A stretch of 32,241 bases of DNA from a virus, in the IMG/VR virus record IMGVR_UViG_3300023116_004433, positions 1-32,241 of that record; one strand, 5' to 3'. The notes beneath the pieces were generated by a model that did not search any database, had not been told where the DNA came from, and was given only the letters and a program-made list of their open reading frames with translations. Made by a program: the position numbers and the translations under genes. This document shows, piece after piece, positions 23,049-32,241 of the stretch. How positions within the stretch are numbered: position 1 is the first letter of the stretch; each line of letters begins with the position of its first letter.

Positions 23049-23965
23049 TACTTCGCTCCTACTACTACTTCAATTATACCTTGATCATCGGTATCTTTTG
23101 ATTCAAGAGCTCTACCAATTATCTTTCTGTAATCATCTAATTCTGAGGGATCAGCTCGTCTAGCTGTTCCTGCATATGCACTAGAAACTAGTCTATCCCC
23201 TTTTGTAATTTGTCCTACAACTTTGCAAGGAACACGCCCTGCTAGTGCTACAAATGGATGTGTAGCATCAGTACCTGCGCCTGCATTCATTTCAAAACCT
23301 GGTGCTGTACTAACAATACCAAATACATCTGGATCTCCTGTTTGTAGAGTTTGTGTAATTTCATGTGTGCCGCCTAAGCGCACAACTGTACCTGCTTCGT
23401 ATGCTTCATCAGCTTCGTAACGTTCTGCAAGGTCAGCATATTCAGCACTAGTAGCAGTACCTCTAAATTTGTAATCAGTTGTGGTATTCATATTGATGCC
23501 TGCTTGAATAGTTGGAAACTGAGTACTTAGAGCTGTAACACCATCTTCTAAAAATTCTGTTGGTGCTGGTATCCAGGCTGTTGTGTCATCTACAATAATA
23601 CTAACAATGTTATCATCCACAATAGTTTCAATTGTCCAGTGATATACTCCAAGTGTATCTAATCTTTGTCTATACTCGATACGTGTAGTTCCAGCTGGCG
23701 CACCAATTGGATACCATTGCCCATTATCATAAAGCATTAAACGACTTGTACTTGTGTCGTACCAAAGTTGTCCTTCAGTTGGATTGTTTGGTGCTGTGCC
23801 GTCAGCAAAATTTTCTAACAGTGACAGCAGGTTTTCGTTTAGGATTTCACCAAATCTTGTGTAGTTTTTACCTATCAGAGAAAGACTAGTACTAGTATCT
23901 ACTGTACCATCATTTACTACTATTGGTGATTTTCCTGGATCATTATAATCTATTGTATATGGCAT
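23048..23965 (-). CDS. Tail/fibre-type virion protein with C-terminal AEYADLAERY domain
   Basis: The 305-aa protein has PTEGQLWYD at 62-70, then a Tyr/Asn segment RLMLYDNGQWYPIG. This signature is frequent in tail and fibre proteins of marine T4-like phages. The C-terminal third contains AEYADLAERYEADEAYEAGT (174-193), VVRLGGTHEIT, then FGIVSTAPGFEMN and KVVGQITKGDRLVSS, and ends near IIGRALESK. This is the domain at the end of many phage fibre-like proteins that resembles peptidase_G2 or intramolecular-chaperone regions. The start has AGGA upstream, 12 bases after the previous stop. The virion nature is well supported by composition and context. The exact part (fibre, collar or baseplate) is not. 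Confidence 0.82.
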   Translation of the reverse strand: MPYTIDYNDPGKSPIVVNDGTVDTSTSLSLIGKNYTRFGEILNENLLSLLENFADGTAPNNPTEGQLWYDTSTSRLMLYDNGQWYPIGAPAGTTRIEYRQRLDTLGVYHWTIETIVDDNIVSIIVDDTTAWIPAPTEFLEDGVTALSTQFPTIQAGINMNTTTDYKFRGTATSAEYADLAERYEADEAYEAGTVVRLGGTHEITQTLQTGDPDVFGIVSTAPGFEMNAGAGTDATHPFVALAGRVPCKVVGQITKGDRLVSSAYAGTARRADPSELDDYRKIIGRALESKDTDDQGIIEVVVGAK

Positions 23966-23977
23966 CTTATTTTCCTA

Positions 23978-24577
23978 TTATAAGTCCGAGAACGAACTTC
24001 TTATCCTTAGTGTGTATACTACTTGAATTTTTCTGTTTGCGCTTTTTTGCACTGGGTGAAAAATCACATGAGTCAACAAATCGTTGTTGGCTGTATAGAG
24101 AGCTAGTTCATCAAAGACGTATGTGTCATCCATGTTAGTTGCAGTGTCTGTTAAATCTTGACCTGCTGGAATACTATAGTCTAGTGTACACGTAGTTGTA
24201 ACATCGCTATAGTTACTTGGGCTAGAATGACTAGCTAAAACTTGGTTGTCACTAGAAGCTGTAATAGCATCGTCTACTACTTGAGTGTGTGTTTCGTTAT
24301 AAAGTGCTCCACTTGCACTGTTAGTGTTGGTTGCTTTGTATGTGACTGCGCCTAAGCCGTCAATACTAGTTCCGCCGTTGCCAAAACGCATAGTACTAAT
24401 TTCGTAAGTACCGGTACTGCCACTGCTATTGGCTAACAAATTAGCAATAGCAATGCTCATGTTTTCAAAGTTCACAGCATTACGTCTGCGAACCAGCACC
24501 TCACCTGAATCAGGATCCCAAATTTTGATATGCCCTTCAATTTCAACTAGTGGTGTTTCAATTTTGTTTAAACTCAT
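23978..24577 (-). CDS. Conserved virion structural-type protein
   Basis: The 199-aa protein begins MSLNKIETPLVEIEGHIKIW, with DPDSGEVLVRRRNAVNFENM after it. It is then rich in Ser, Thr, Asn and Gly with beta-type alternation and ends in LRIRSSFSDL. The ISTMRFGNGG and YVFDELALYT segments look like those of tail proteins from marine myoviruses, but I cannot give a T4 counterpart. The ATG at 24575-24577 is preferred to an in-frame start 31 codons upstream. It follows the late promoter at 24597-24604 and an AAGAG-type ribosome site, while the upstream region is inside the giant gene. It is separated by 12 bases from the next structural gene. Confidence 0.78.
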   Translation of the reverse strand: MSLNKIETPLVEIEGHIKIWDPDSGEVLVRRRNAVNFENMSIAIANLLANSSGSTGTYEISTMRFGNGGTSIDGLGAVTYKATNTNSASGALYNETHTQVVDDAITASSDNQVLASHSSPSNYSDVTTTCTLDYSIPAGQDLTDTATNMDDTYVFDELALYTANNDLLTHVIFHPVQKSANRKIQVVYTLRIRSSFSDL

Positions 24578-24596
24578 AGCTCTTTTCCATTTGTAG

Positions 24597-24604
24597 TATT
24601 TATA
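24597..24604 (-). promoter_or_regulatory. T4-type late promoter (TATAAATA)
   Basis: The minus strand reads TATAAATA, the exact -10 octamer of T4 late promoters read by the phage sigma factor gp55 with gp33/gp45. It overlaps the stop codon of the giant gene (24600-24602) and lies about 20 bases upstream of the ATG at 24575-24577, the usual distance. AT-richness makes chance matches possible, but the position at a gene boundary supports it. Confidence 0.7.
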
Positions 24605-27600
24605 TCGATCCTTGCCCTGCATTTCTAATGAAAGCATGTTCTGGGGTAATCCCCCCAGCTGGATCAGCAAGGCTTACACCACTATCATTGTAAGCCAGTC
24701 TTAAATTATCTTCGTAGTGTGCAAATCTGTCTAATGTTGGAATACGACTGTTAGCTTCTGCTACTACACTACCTGAATCATGGTCTTGTGCAGGTGTTCC
24801 TAGTGTTCCTCTTTGTACAAACAACAAATTATCAGAATCTTTAGCATTGTATTCGATACGTTCACTTCCTATCCATGCTACACCATAATCAGCAAAGTTT
24901 GCTAAGTTAACTGCATCAACTGGAACAGTTGTATCTGTTGCTAGAATATTCGCAGTAGTGGTAGTTTTCTTATTGTCTTCAATTACTGTGCTTCTTTGAA
25001 TATTCTGTGGCATATACATATTAATTCTAAATGATCTCGTGTTTGGATTTTCGATTAAGCTAACGTTGTTAGTCTGTACAAGAATACTAATATTTTCTGT
25101 ATAGTCAACTGGATAAAGCTCGTCACCCCAGCCTTCTTCATGGGGTTGATCAAAATTATTACCATTATATATGTATTCTATATCATTGTCAATAGTTGTG
25201 AATTCCATACTATCAGTATTGCCAACGCCTAGGCTTATCGAACTGAAGTCTCCACCTAGCAATACTATATCACCTTCCCATTCTCTAAAGCTATGATCAT
25301 TGTATCGCATTTCGATATATGTATTGCGTTCTGTTTCTTCTACTTCTATTAAATTAGCTTCAGTATGATCTACACTTCTAACACTGGTGTGTAATTTTGT
25401 ATGGAAAGGTTTAATATCGCTGAAGAAATCTTCTACAGGCGTAATGTCATAACTTTCATACGTATCTCTGTTCAATAGCATAGGATGACTTACTTTTAAT
25501 TTAACGTAAGTAGTTTTGAATGCAAAGTCATCTGTTGTATTTTGTACCACTGCTTGATGTAAACAACTGAACCAAAGTTTATTGTATTTGTACAGTAGAT
25601 CTCCTACAAATACTTTTGTTCTCAACAAGTCAAACAGTTTACTGATAATATTGCTGCTTCCTGTGTCCCAAGGCATAATATCAAAGCCTGTTGCATCAAA
25701 GCCGTGTCCAAACTTGCTTTGATTCCACATTTCTTCACTTAGTTTTACAGTTGCTTTGGCTTTCCAAACCAATGTTGGCGTTCCATTTTCGTAGTAGTAC
25801 ATTTCTGGTCTGTTGATACCGTCGCTGTGTACTATGTTTCTTACATACACATAAGTTCCGTCAGGTTCGCTTTGTATCTCTAGCAATTCTGTCATGTCGT
25901 TCAGTGTTTTATCAGCTACAGTTCCTTTTTGATAAGTTGGAACACTCCAGTCTACCCAACTCCAATATGGCTTCATACTATAAGTTACTGTGCCTTCTAC
26001 GAAAGTATAGTTAAACACACTATCCCAATTGATAACTTCATTGACTACAGCAATATCTGCTAGCAGTCTGTTCACTGTGTCAACCCAGTTTTGTCTTGCT
26101 TGTTCTAGATCTCTATACAAACTCTGTCTTGGTCTTACTAAATGACCGTATCTGTTGTATGGATGTAAATCTAAATCCGGAACCATTTGTCCTCTCCACA
26201 CATCAATGTCATCTTGTTGTGTTTCGGGAGGCAATGTGTAGTTGTAAATTTTACTCCAATAGCTTTGTGCAGTGTCAAGGCTTGGTTGATTGCCTTGATT
26301 GTTACTTGTCAAACTAATGTAATAATCTGCGCCTTCTTGTACAACTGCATCTTTACTGTAAGCAGTAACGGTTGCCCAAGTAGTGTAACTATATCTTTGT
26401 CTATAGTTGTCAAATCCAGCTAGACTATCACGCATCTTAATGTGCATGTATTCTGGAATAACATCATCCGGATCGTTTTCAGAAATCAATGTCCATTCGT
26501 TAAGAGGATTACTGTTGCTTTCGTATATACGATTTATTTGAACCACACTGTCTGTAGTAATGTATTTGTTTACGTTACCTAACAACAACAAATCCTTACC
26601 ACTGGCAGCTGCCCAACTTACATCAAACGCAGTTGGATCTTCAATTAACACAGCCAGTTGTTTGGTGTTGTAAACACGTTGCCCAGCAAAAGATTCTTTG
26701 TTCTTAACCCAGAAGTAGTAGTATGTTTCTGTGCGTTTAGTACTGTTGTTGTAATAAGTTTCTTCGCACCAGCTGTAGAATGCTTCTCCATCGATCAATT
26801 CGTAATACACTTCGCCAGAAGCAGCTACACCGTCAACTATTGTTTTACTGTTGATTGCTTCTTGCCATTGTTCAGGCAGTACTGGACTGCGAGTCCATTC
26901 ATAAACATCAATACTACTACCATCAAACAATCTTCCCCAGTTGTTTTGCTGATAGTCATCACTGCCTTGTTCGTAGTCTAGCCAAATACTGGTGTTGAGA
27001 TTCCACCAACGCTTGCCAACTTGTGCAGCACCCCAGGCATGAGTAGTAGTTGATTCTCCGTCTATGGTGTTGTAATTGTAAGTTGCAACGTCAGCAGTAA
27101 CAATGAAATCTATTTCATCTTTGATAATTCCTAGTACAACACCTTTAGCAGGATCCCATGTTTCCAATTGAGCAATAGTGCTTTTGCGTTTTGCATCATA
27201 AACTTTAATATTTTCTATCAATCTAGTTTTAGCTTGTCTAATGCCATTGCGTTTCAGAACCCATTGTCCTCCGGTGTGTCCTGTTGCATCATTCCAAGTA
27301 CCTGACCAATAGTAAACTCCAGGAACTCCAGTACCGTCATTATCAACAAATGCGTATATTGGTGAGTGTGTCTGGTTTTGCCTAATTCCTGAAAAGTTGT
27401 AATAGTACATGCCAGTATCAGAATCTTGAAGAGTTGCTGCGTTGAGCAATGCACTGTAACTTGGGAATCTAACATTTCTCATAGGATAAATGTTTCCTGT
27501 ACCGCCTTCTTGCTCAATAAATTCATCAATATAAATGTGAGATGAGTCTGTGTCTACAACTTTGTGAATACCGTCTATATTAGGAACAGTGGTACTTCCT

Positions 27601-30600
27601 CTGATAAACACATAATCTCCAACTTGAAGATTGTGTGCTTGTATATCACCGTCTTGTCTTGCAATAGTAATCTGCGCATTGTCAGTTGATGTAATACCTG
27701 CACATGCATTGGTAATGTGCATGCCAAAGTCCATGGTTTGGAAAACAGCATACCCTTGGTTAAAATTATTTTGTTCACTGTTGTCTGCTACCCAAATACT
27801 AAAGATGTTAGGATCATTATCCATTTTGATAAAGCTAGGATTGCCTTGTGCATCTACCAGTGCATCAAACACGTTTCTAATAGTTGTTTGTGTAGCACTG
27901 TATGTTTGAGCAGTTAAACCAACAGTACTATTAGCTGTTCCTGCACCAATTACCATTGTTGGCTGTGTGCTGGTCAACTGCAATTTGTTATTACTGTTGT
28001 TGGCTGTTACACCAGTAATACCAGCAGCGTTGATTTGTGTAATAATATCTGTAATAGTTAGTACCACAGCTACTTGACTGGTTGTTGTACCAGCAAGTGT
28101 GATACCTGTTGTTAAACCTATTGTACTGTTTGCAGTACCTGTTCCTACATACAATTGATCTAAATTACAGTTAATTTGTAATAGTGTTGTGTTTAAAGCA
28201 TTGACTTGCGCAGTAATACCAGTAATACCAGCAGCGTTGATTTGATTAACAACTTCAACAATAGTCAAGTTTGGTGTAGTAATTGTGCTTTGTGGATTAC
28301 TGTTGATAGTTTCAGTTGTTGCTCCAAAGCCAACATCACTGTTGTTTACCGCAGCACTGATTGTTAAACTAAACGGATTGCTAGGCGTTGTAGTTGTTTT
28401 AGTAATCTTTAGTCTATTAGCATCTGCACTAGCTGTGATGTTTGGTATACCAGCACTTGTAATTTTGTTAACGATATCAGTAAGGGTATACTGTTGGAAT
28501 GTAGTGCCGCTTTGTGTTGCAACAATAGTGTTGATAGTAAACGGAATACCAGGATTGTTAACAAGCCAATTTTTAATATCTGTTATAAACGTTCCGTTAG
28601 CCAAGCTGCTTTGCGCACTTGAAATTTGTGCAGGTGTAATTGTTTGTGTTCCAGCAATAACTTGTGCAGCATCAAAATTAGTTCCCAATATGTTATTGAT
28701 AATAGTAACATCATTTGTGATGACACCTTCTAACTGTGCAGCATAACTTGGACTTGTATTGTATTCAGTTAGCAGTACACTTATTTCTAATCCACTGTCA
28801 CTGTTGCTAAAGTAGTTGTTTAAGAAAGATACCCATTGTGCGCTTGTTTGTACACCTAAGAATCCAAGTCTCAAACTTTCCCAGGCAGCAATTCTATTAA
28901 CTGCTTCTGCACTTATGTTAGCAGTGTTTTGTATCCAACTAGCATTAAACGCATTTTCAAATGCTGCTTGGGCTGTGATATTTTGAGTAGTTCCCACAGT
29001 ATCATTGAATACCACTGTAGTGCCATCAATTGTGAGTTCAGCACTGTTACTACCTTGTATGGTTGGATTAACCACAGTACCAATTTTATCAATGTCAGGA
29101 TATGTAATAGTTGTGACAACATTATCAAATGTAACGGTTTGAGCTGAACTTTGACTTTCGCCTAGTATCAGTGTTGTTCCGTGTGCCACTACATTTGTAC
29201 TAGCGATATCGTTTGTAGCAACCAAATTGATCACATTCAAGTTTGTTGATGTTGATGTTTTGGTTAAATTAACTGTAGTACCGTCAATAATAATTGTTTC
29301 ACCTGAACTTGGCACTGTCGGTAGTGTAACTGTTCCTGTTACAACAATAGGATCATTAGGTCTAGTAAGTCCTGTTGTTCCATCAGGATCTAACATAGCC
29401 CATGCACGACCTTTGTGTAGAACTTTATCATTGTACTTGTAGGCTGTTCTATTGTCCCAATTAGTGATGTTTTGCCATTCTCCAGCAAAGTTATAATCTT
29501 CTTTAGCTGGCTCTGGGAAAACAAACAGATCCTGTCTGTTGATAACTCTATAATCAGTTTCGCTAGTTAGCGGTAGTCCTGCTGTAATAAAGTCATCTGC
29601 AAACTCTTTTTCTTCGTCAATATTGAGCAGTGTACTAGAATATGTTTTAGGATTTCTAGTATCAAACACATCTACTGTGCTGCCCGTTACTAGTAAATTA
29701 CTGTTGCTGTCAATGTCTACAGTGATATCAGTTAAAACATCGTTTACTTCTTCTTCGTGGAATCTAACAAGTTGTGGACTTGTAATTAACAAATCTTTAG
29801 TCAACTCAAATTCAACTGTGTCTCTACTGCGAATATCACCGTAGTCTGCTGTTCTAACAGCCCATTGTTCGTAAAGTTCCGCTGTACTAGAAGCACCAAA
29901 CAGTTGGTTATTTCTCATAAAGGCTTCTAGTGCAAAACGTGTGCCTCTGTATTTTTTAGTGCCTTTAACAAATTCAAAAGCAGTATCGTCGTCTAGTTTA
30001 AGATCAGTTGCCCAGTCTGGTTTATTGTACCCGCTGTTAAATCTTGCAACATTTACAATGCTTTGATTGCCCAATGCATTTGCAGATCCGTAATATTGAT
30101 CCAGTTCTCTAGCTGTAGTGTCAAAGTTTTGTACAATTGTATTGTCTGTAATCAAGTATCCTGGAGAATATAATTTACCATTCCAATCTTTTGTTCTACT
30201 ACCTTTCCACTTGATTCTTGTGTGTAGTTGTCCCAACTCTGGTTTGTAAATTACATCGTCAAAGTTTGTGCTGTTATCAAAAACAACAGCATGCTCGATT
30301 TCAACTTTGTACAATCTTAGTCCGTACAAGCTGTCTTCACTGTCAGTGATTTGTACACTGGTTTTAGGATTATCTGTGTTCATTAATTCTCTGTTGATAA
30401 GAACACGATTAGGAAGTATTTGTTTTCCGTTGGCTCCGACAATGTTATAAACTCCATCATAACGATTGTTCAGTGTATCGTAATAACCTCTGTCACCGTC
30501 TGCAATTTCAATTTTTTGTGTGTCTGGCATCAGTGTAATTTCTGTACCAGTGCCGTCGACAGCAGCCCAGTAAACAAATTGGCTAGCTACGCTTCTCCAA

Positions 30601-32241
30601 TCAGTCTGCCATCCTTGAGTTTGAAGATAGTTACTGTAACCATGAATGAAATCATAAACATCTTGTTCGGTGTTTAGTGTACTTCTATAACTTAAAACTG
30701 TTTCTGTTGTTTCAAAAGTTTTATATCTGATCATAGGAATTTCTTCACTAACAGTTACACTTGGACCGCTCTTAATTGGCTTGTTGTACTTGAAATACTG
30801 ATTGCTGTTGTCAAAGCCTTCAACAACAAAGCGTCCGCTATCTTTGGTAATTTTTACCCCACCAAAGAACACTTCTAAATTAGGTTTACTTGTGTAAAGA
30901 ATACTGCTATAGTTTTCTTCTGGTATAACAGTGGAGCCTTTGTCTTGACTGCTCTCTAGTACAAATTTTTGATTATTAATATTGATAAAGCCGCCAGCTT
31001 TAATCATCGGATTGTAATCTAAATTTTCAAATCTTTCTTTCAGTTGATCAATGGTAGTATTATTGTACTGAGCAAACTCTACTATAGCGTTACTCAAACC
31101 AATAAAATACTTTTTAGCATCATTGCCTAATATTGCTTCAAGAACAGGAGTTCCAGTATTAGCTATTAAGCTAGGTTTATTATAGTATTCTTTACCCGGA
31201 TTATTAACACTTACACCTGTAATTGTTCCGTTATTAATAAAAGCAGTTACTTCAGCTCCTGAGCCAAAGTTATCATACACAGTAATATTAGGAGCACTGG
31301 TGTATCCGCTGCCGCCATCTACTACTCTGACACTTTCTAAAATACTGTCTTCATATTTTGTAGAACTTAGTCTTGGCTGTGTGTGATCTCCTAAGAACTG
31401 TGTATTTGTATAAATCCACTGTGTGTCATCGTATCCTACTTCGCTCAGCAAAGCACGTTTATTGCTTGTGAAGAAAGTGTTTATAGTCCATAATGGTCTG
31501 GTTCTCATCAATGCAACAAACTGTGTAATTTTATATTCACTGCTTCTACGCCATTCTGCTTCTACAGGACCCCAATCTCCAAATTCAAAATCTTTTGCAG
31601 CAAAAGTAACATTTGGTGCAGGCACTAGATCCGCTGTAACTGGATCATTTAGTACACCAGTAGTTGTTACCAATATGTTGTTGCCGCCGTCATCAAAATC
31701 GTAAATCAGTCTAGTAATTGCCAAGTCTCTACTGTACTTGGGAACAGCATCTGCTGGATCGTTGTAGTGACCTTCTCTGAGTGCTTGAATAAGTGCTGTA
31801 CGTTCAGCAGGCACTGTCCAGCTGTAGTTTGCATCCCACCAACCTGGCTTAGTGTTGTGTCCTAGCATCTCCCAAGGATGTGTGTGAGGCCTGTCTGTGT
31901 TAAAATAATAAGTGTAAAGACCTCTCCAGCCTCCAATTTGCGGGCCTACAGTTTTATAATTGTAAGTGAAATAGTCAGCAACATCAAAGTATGTTGAACT
32001 TTGGAAATCTAATTTGTTGTTGCGAACTTTCCATTTATTATATTCTGGTAACAGAGCTTGTGTCATGTCATCCCAACTGTTAGGCGACTTTCTACTTGCA
32101 TTTGGCATAGCACTTTGATATGTCCAGATGTTGTTAAACTCGCTTAATAAGTTGTTGTAAATTCTAAGTTCTAAATCCCACAGGGCAGCATCCACAGCAT
32201 CAAAACCTGCTGCGGCTCTATTGTATAGCTCTGTACCTCTG
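24600..32241 (-). CDS. Giant virion structural protein (baseplate/tail type), N-terminus outside the window
   Basis: The frame stays open to the window edge. At least 2546 residues are visible and the start is missing, since the codon at 32195 is only an internal GTG. The N-terminal third contains VVDGGSGYTSAPNITVYDN and a matching NPGKEYYNKPS segment (about 31165-31335), a two-part motif common in marine phage structural proteins. A central low-complexity Ser/Thr/Asn-rich region holds three related repeats (about 27895-28500). The C-terminal part contains DYGVAWIGSERIEYN and LLFVQRGTLGT, also typical of such proteins. Trp- and Tyr-rich segments throughout suggest many beta domains. Cyanophage and pelagiphage genomes carry very large virion genes of this sort near baseplate genes. 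No T4 homologue can be assigned from sequence alone. It is followed by its own late promoter for the next gene. Confidence 0.85.
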   Translation of the reverse strand, partial: RGTELYNRAAAGFDAVDAALWDLELRIYNNLLSEFNNIWTYQSAMPNASRKSPNSWDDMTQALLPEYNKWKVRNNKLDFQSSTYFDVADYFTYNYKTVGPQIGGWRGLYTYYFNTDRPHTHPWEMLGHNTKPGWWDANYSWTVPAERTALIQALREGHYNDPADAVPKYSRDLAITRLIYDFDDGGNNILVTTTGVLNDPVTADLVPAPNVTFAAKDFEFGDWGPVEAEWRRSSEYKITQFVALMRTRPLWTINTFFTSNKRALLSEVGYDDTQWIYTNTQFLGDHTQPRLSSTKYEDSILESVRVVDGGSGYTSAPNITVYDNFGSGAEVTAFINNGTITGVSVNNPGKEYYNKPSLIANTGTPVLEAILGNDAKKYFIGLSNAIVEFAQYNNTTIDQLKERFENLDYNPMIKAGGFININNQKFVLESSQDKGSTVIPEENYSSILYTSKPNLEVFFGGVKITKDSGRFVVEGFDNSNQYFKYNKPIKSGPSVTVSEEIPMIRYKTFETTETVLSYRSTLNTEQDVYDFIHGYSNYLQTQGWQTDWRSVASQFVYWAAVDGTGTEITLMPDTQKIEIADGDRGYYDTLNNRYDGVYNIVGANGKQILPNRVLINRELMNTDNPKTSVQITDSEDSLYGLRLYKVEIEHAVVFDNSTNFDDVIYKPELGQLHTRIKWKGSRTKDWNGKLYSPGYLITDNTIVQNFDTTARELDQYYGSANALGNQSIVNVARFNSGYNKPDWATDLKLDDDTAFEFVKGTKKYRGTRFALEAFMRNNQLFGASSTAELYEQWAVRTADYGDIRSRDTVEFELTKDLLITSPQLVRFHEEEVNDVLTDITVDIDSNSNLLVTGSTVDVFDTRNPKTYSSTLLNIDEEKEFADDFITAGLPLTSETDYRVINRQDLFVFPEPAKEDYNFAGEWQNITNWDNRTAYKYNDKVLHKGRAWAMLDPDGTTGLTRPNDPIVVTGTVTLPTVPSSGETIIIDGTTVNLTKTSTSTNLNVINLVATNDIASTNVVAHGTTLILGESQSSAQTVTFDNVVTTITYPDIDKIGTVVNPTIQGSNSAELTIDGTTVVFNDTVGTTQNITAQAAFENAFNASWIQNTANISAEAVNRIAAWESLRLGFLGVQTSAQWVSFLNNYFSNSDSGLEISVLLTEYNTSPSYAAQLEGVITNDVTIINNILGTNFDAAQVIAGTQTITPAQISSAQSSLANGTFITDIKNWLVNNPGIPFTINTIVATQSGTTFQQYTLTDIVNKITSAGIPNITASADANRLKITKTTTTPSNPFSLTISAAVNNSDVGFGATTETINSNPQSTITTPNLTIVEVVNQINAAGITGITAQVNALNTTLLQINCNLDQLYVGTGTANSTIGLTTGITLAGTTTSQVAVVLTITDIITQINAAGITGVTANNSNNKLQLTSTQPTMVIGAGTANSTVGLTAQTYSATQTTIRNVFDALVDAQGNPSFIKMDNDPNIFSIWVADNSEQNNFNQGYAVFQTMDFGMHITNACAGITSTDNAQITIARQDGDIQAHNLQVGDYVFIRGSTTVPNIDGIHKVVDTDSSHIYIDEFIEQEGGTGNIYPMRNVRFPSYSALLNAATLQDSDTGMYYYNFSGIRQNQTHSPIYAFVDNDGTGVPGVYYWSGTWNDATGHTGGQWVLKRNGIRQAKTRLIENIKVYDAKRKSTIAQLETWDPAKGVVLGIIKDEIDFIVTADVATYNYNTIDGESTTTHAWGAAQVGKRWWNLNTSIWLDYEQGSDDYQQNNWGRLFDGSSIDVYEWTRSPVLPEQWQEAINSKTIVDGVAASGEVYYELIDGEAFYSWCEETYYNNSTKRTETYYYFWVKNKESFAGQRVYNTKQLAVLIEDPTAFDVSWAAASGKDLLLLGNVNKYITTDSVVQINRIYESNSNPLNEWTLISENDPDDVIPEYMHIKMRDSLAGFDNYRQRYSYTTWATVTAYSKDAVVQEGADYYISLTSNNQGNQPSLDTAQSYWSKIYNYTLPPETQQDDIDVWRGQMVPDLDLHPYNRYGHLVRPRQSLYRDLEQARQNWVDTVNRLLADIAVVNEVINWDSVFNYTFVEGTVTYSMKPYWSWVDWSVPTYQKGTVADKTLNDMTELLEIQSEPDGTYVYVRNIVHSDGINRPEMYYYENGTPTLVWKAKATVKLSEEMWNQSKFGHGFDATGFDIMPWDTGSSNIISKLFDLLRTKVFVGDLLYKYNKLWFSCLHQAVVQNTTDDFAFKTTYVKLKVSHPMLLNRDTYESYDITPVEDFFSDIKPFHTKLHTSVRSVDHTEANLIEVEETERNTYIEMRYNDHSFREWEGDIVLLGGDFSSISLGVGNTDSMEFTTIDNDIEYIYNGNNFDQPHEEGWGDELYPVDYTENISILVQTNNVSLIENPNTRSFRINMYMPQNIQRSTVIEDNKKTTTTANILATDTTVPVDAVNLANFADYGVAWIGSERIEYNAKDSDNLLFVQRGTLGTPAQDHDSGSVVAEANSRIPTLDRFAHYEDNLRLAYNDSGVSLADPAGGITPEHAFIRNAGQGSI
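27895..28500 (-). repeat. Three tandem related domains in the giant virion protein
   Basis: Three copies of a unit of about 60-70 residues follow each other. They are headed by LTDIVNKITSAGIPNITAS, LTIVEVVNQINAAGITGIT and LTITDIITQINAAGITGVT, and the last two also share GTGTANSTIGLT / GAGTANSTVGLT. Copies two and three contain an identical 27-base stretch (28011-28037 and 28218-28244), so they arose by recent duplication or are homogenised by recombination. The pattern resembles bacterial flagellar-cap and phage tail repeats of the 'xxIxxAxIxGVTAxxxxxxLxIT' type. Confidence 0.75.

Noticed and set aside
28285-28746. A 153-codon plus-strand open frame with hydrophobic stretches that looks like a membrane protein
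   Set aside because: It is antisense to the Ser/Thr/Asn-rich region of the giant virion gene. The reverse of such codons gives Val/Leu/Ala-rich frames, and there is no ribosome site, promoter or neighbouring plus-strand gene.
1-32241. A bacterial surface-polysaccharide locus rather than a phage
   Set aside because: The cassette is contiguous and co-oriented with tail-type virion genes and a T4-type late promoter, and no bacterial housekeeping gene, Wzx/Wzy-type membrane protein or transporter is seen.
1-32241. tRNA genes, which T4-like phages often carry
   Set aside because: All but about 93 bases of the window are covered by overlapping or adjacent protein genes, and no cloverleaf-like stretch was seen in the short gaps.

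Overview
The window looks like a piece of a lytic tailed-phage genome of the T4-like marine myovirus kind (cyanophage or pelagiphage relatives). This rests on four things: a giant virion protein, tail-type proteins with marine-phage sequence signatures, a perfect T4-type late promoter octamer (TATAAATA) before a structural gene, and AT-rich DNA with every supported gene on the minus strand. The host cannot be named from this window. In the direction of transcription the window reads from right to left.

Right part (about 21.8-32.2 kb): virion genes. The giant protein (at least 2546 aa, N-terminus outside the window) is followed by a late promoter, a 199-aa conserved structural-type protein, a 305-aa tail or fibre-type protein and a 393-aa protein with a glycine-tyrosine run. 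A 59-base gap then holds a sigma70-like promoter, whose -35 box abuts a small palindrome, and a good ribosome binding site.

Left part (1-21.8 kb): 25 consecutive genes on one strand, in which all 24 junctions overlap (1 to 44 bases) and no intergenic base exists. The order from the promoter is: small unknown protein; two paralogous DxD glycosyltransferases; an unknown duplicated-domain protein; a third DxD glycosyltransferase; two twitch-type radical SAM enzymes; an unknown protein; a radical SAM enzyme; three sulfotransferase-like proteins (the third degenerate); a MORN-repeat/methyltransferase fusion; an FkbM methyltransferase; a radical SAM enzyme with MORN_2-like repeats; a PLP aminotransferase; two more radical SAM enzymes; three SGNH-like proteins (the last degenerate); an APS-kinase-like P-loop kinase; an HxGH nucleotidyltransferase; a NodU-type carbamoyltransferase; and the start of a Rossmann-fold oxidoreductase cut by the window edge.

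Taken together this is a dense biosynthesis and decoration cassette in a phage. It has sugar transfer, amino transfer, sulfate, methyl and carbamoyl transfer, possible acyl-ester chemistry, nucleotide activation and six radical SAM enzymes of three architectures. My inference is that it makes or remodels a decorated glycan or small molecule, on the host surface, on the virion, or less likely on phage DNA or a peptide. No substrate can be read directly from the sequence, and the cassette continues beyond the left edge. It is the most novel part of the window.
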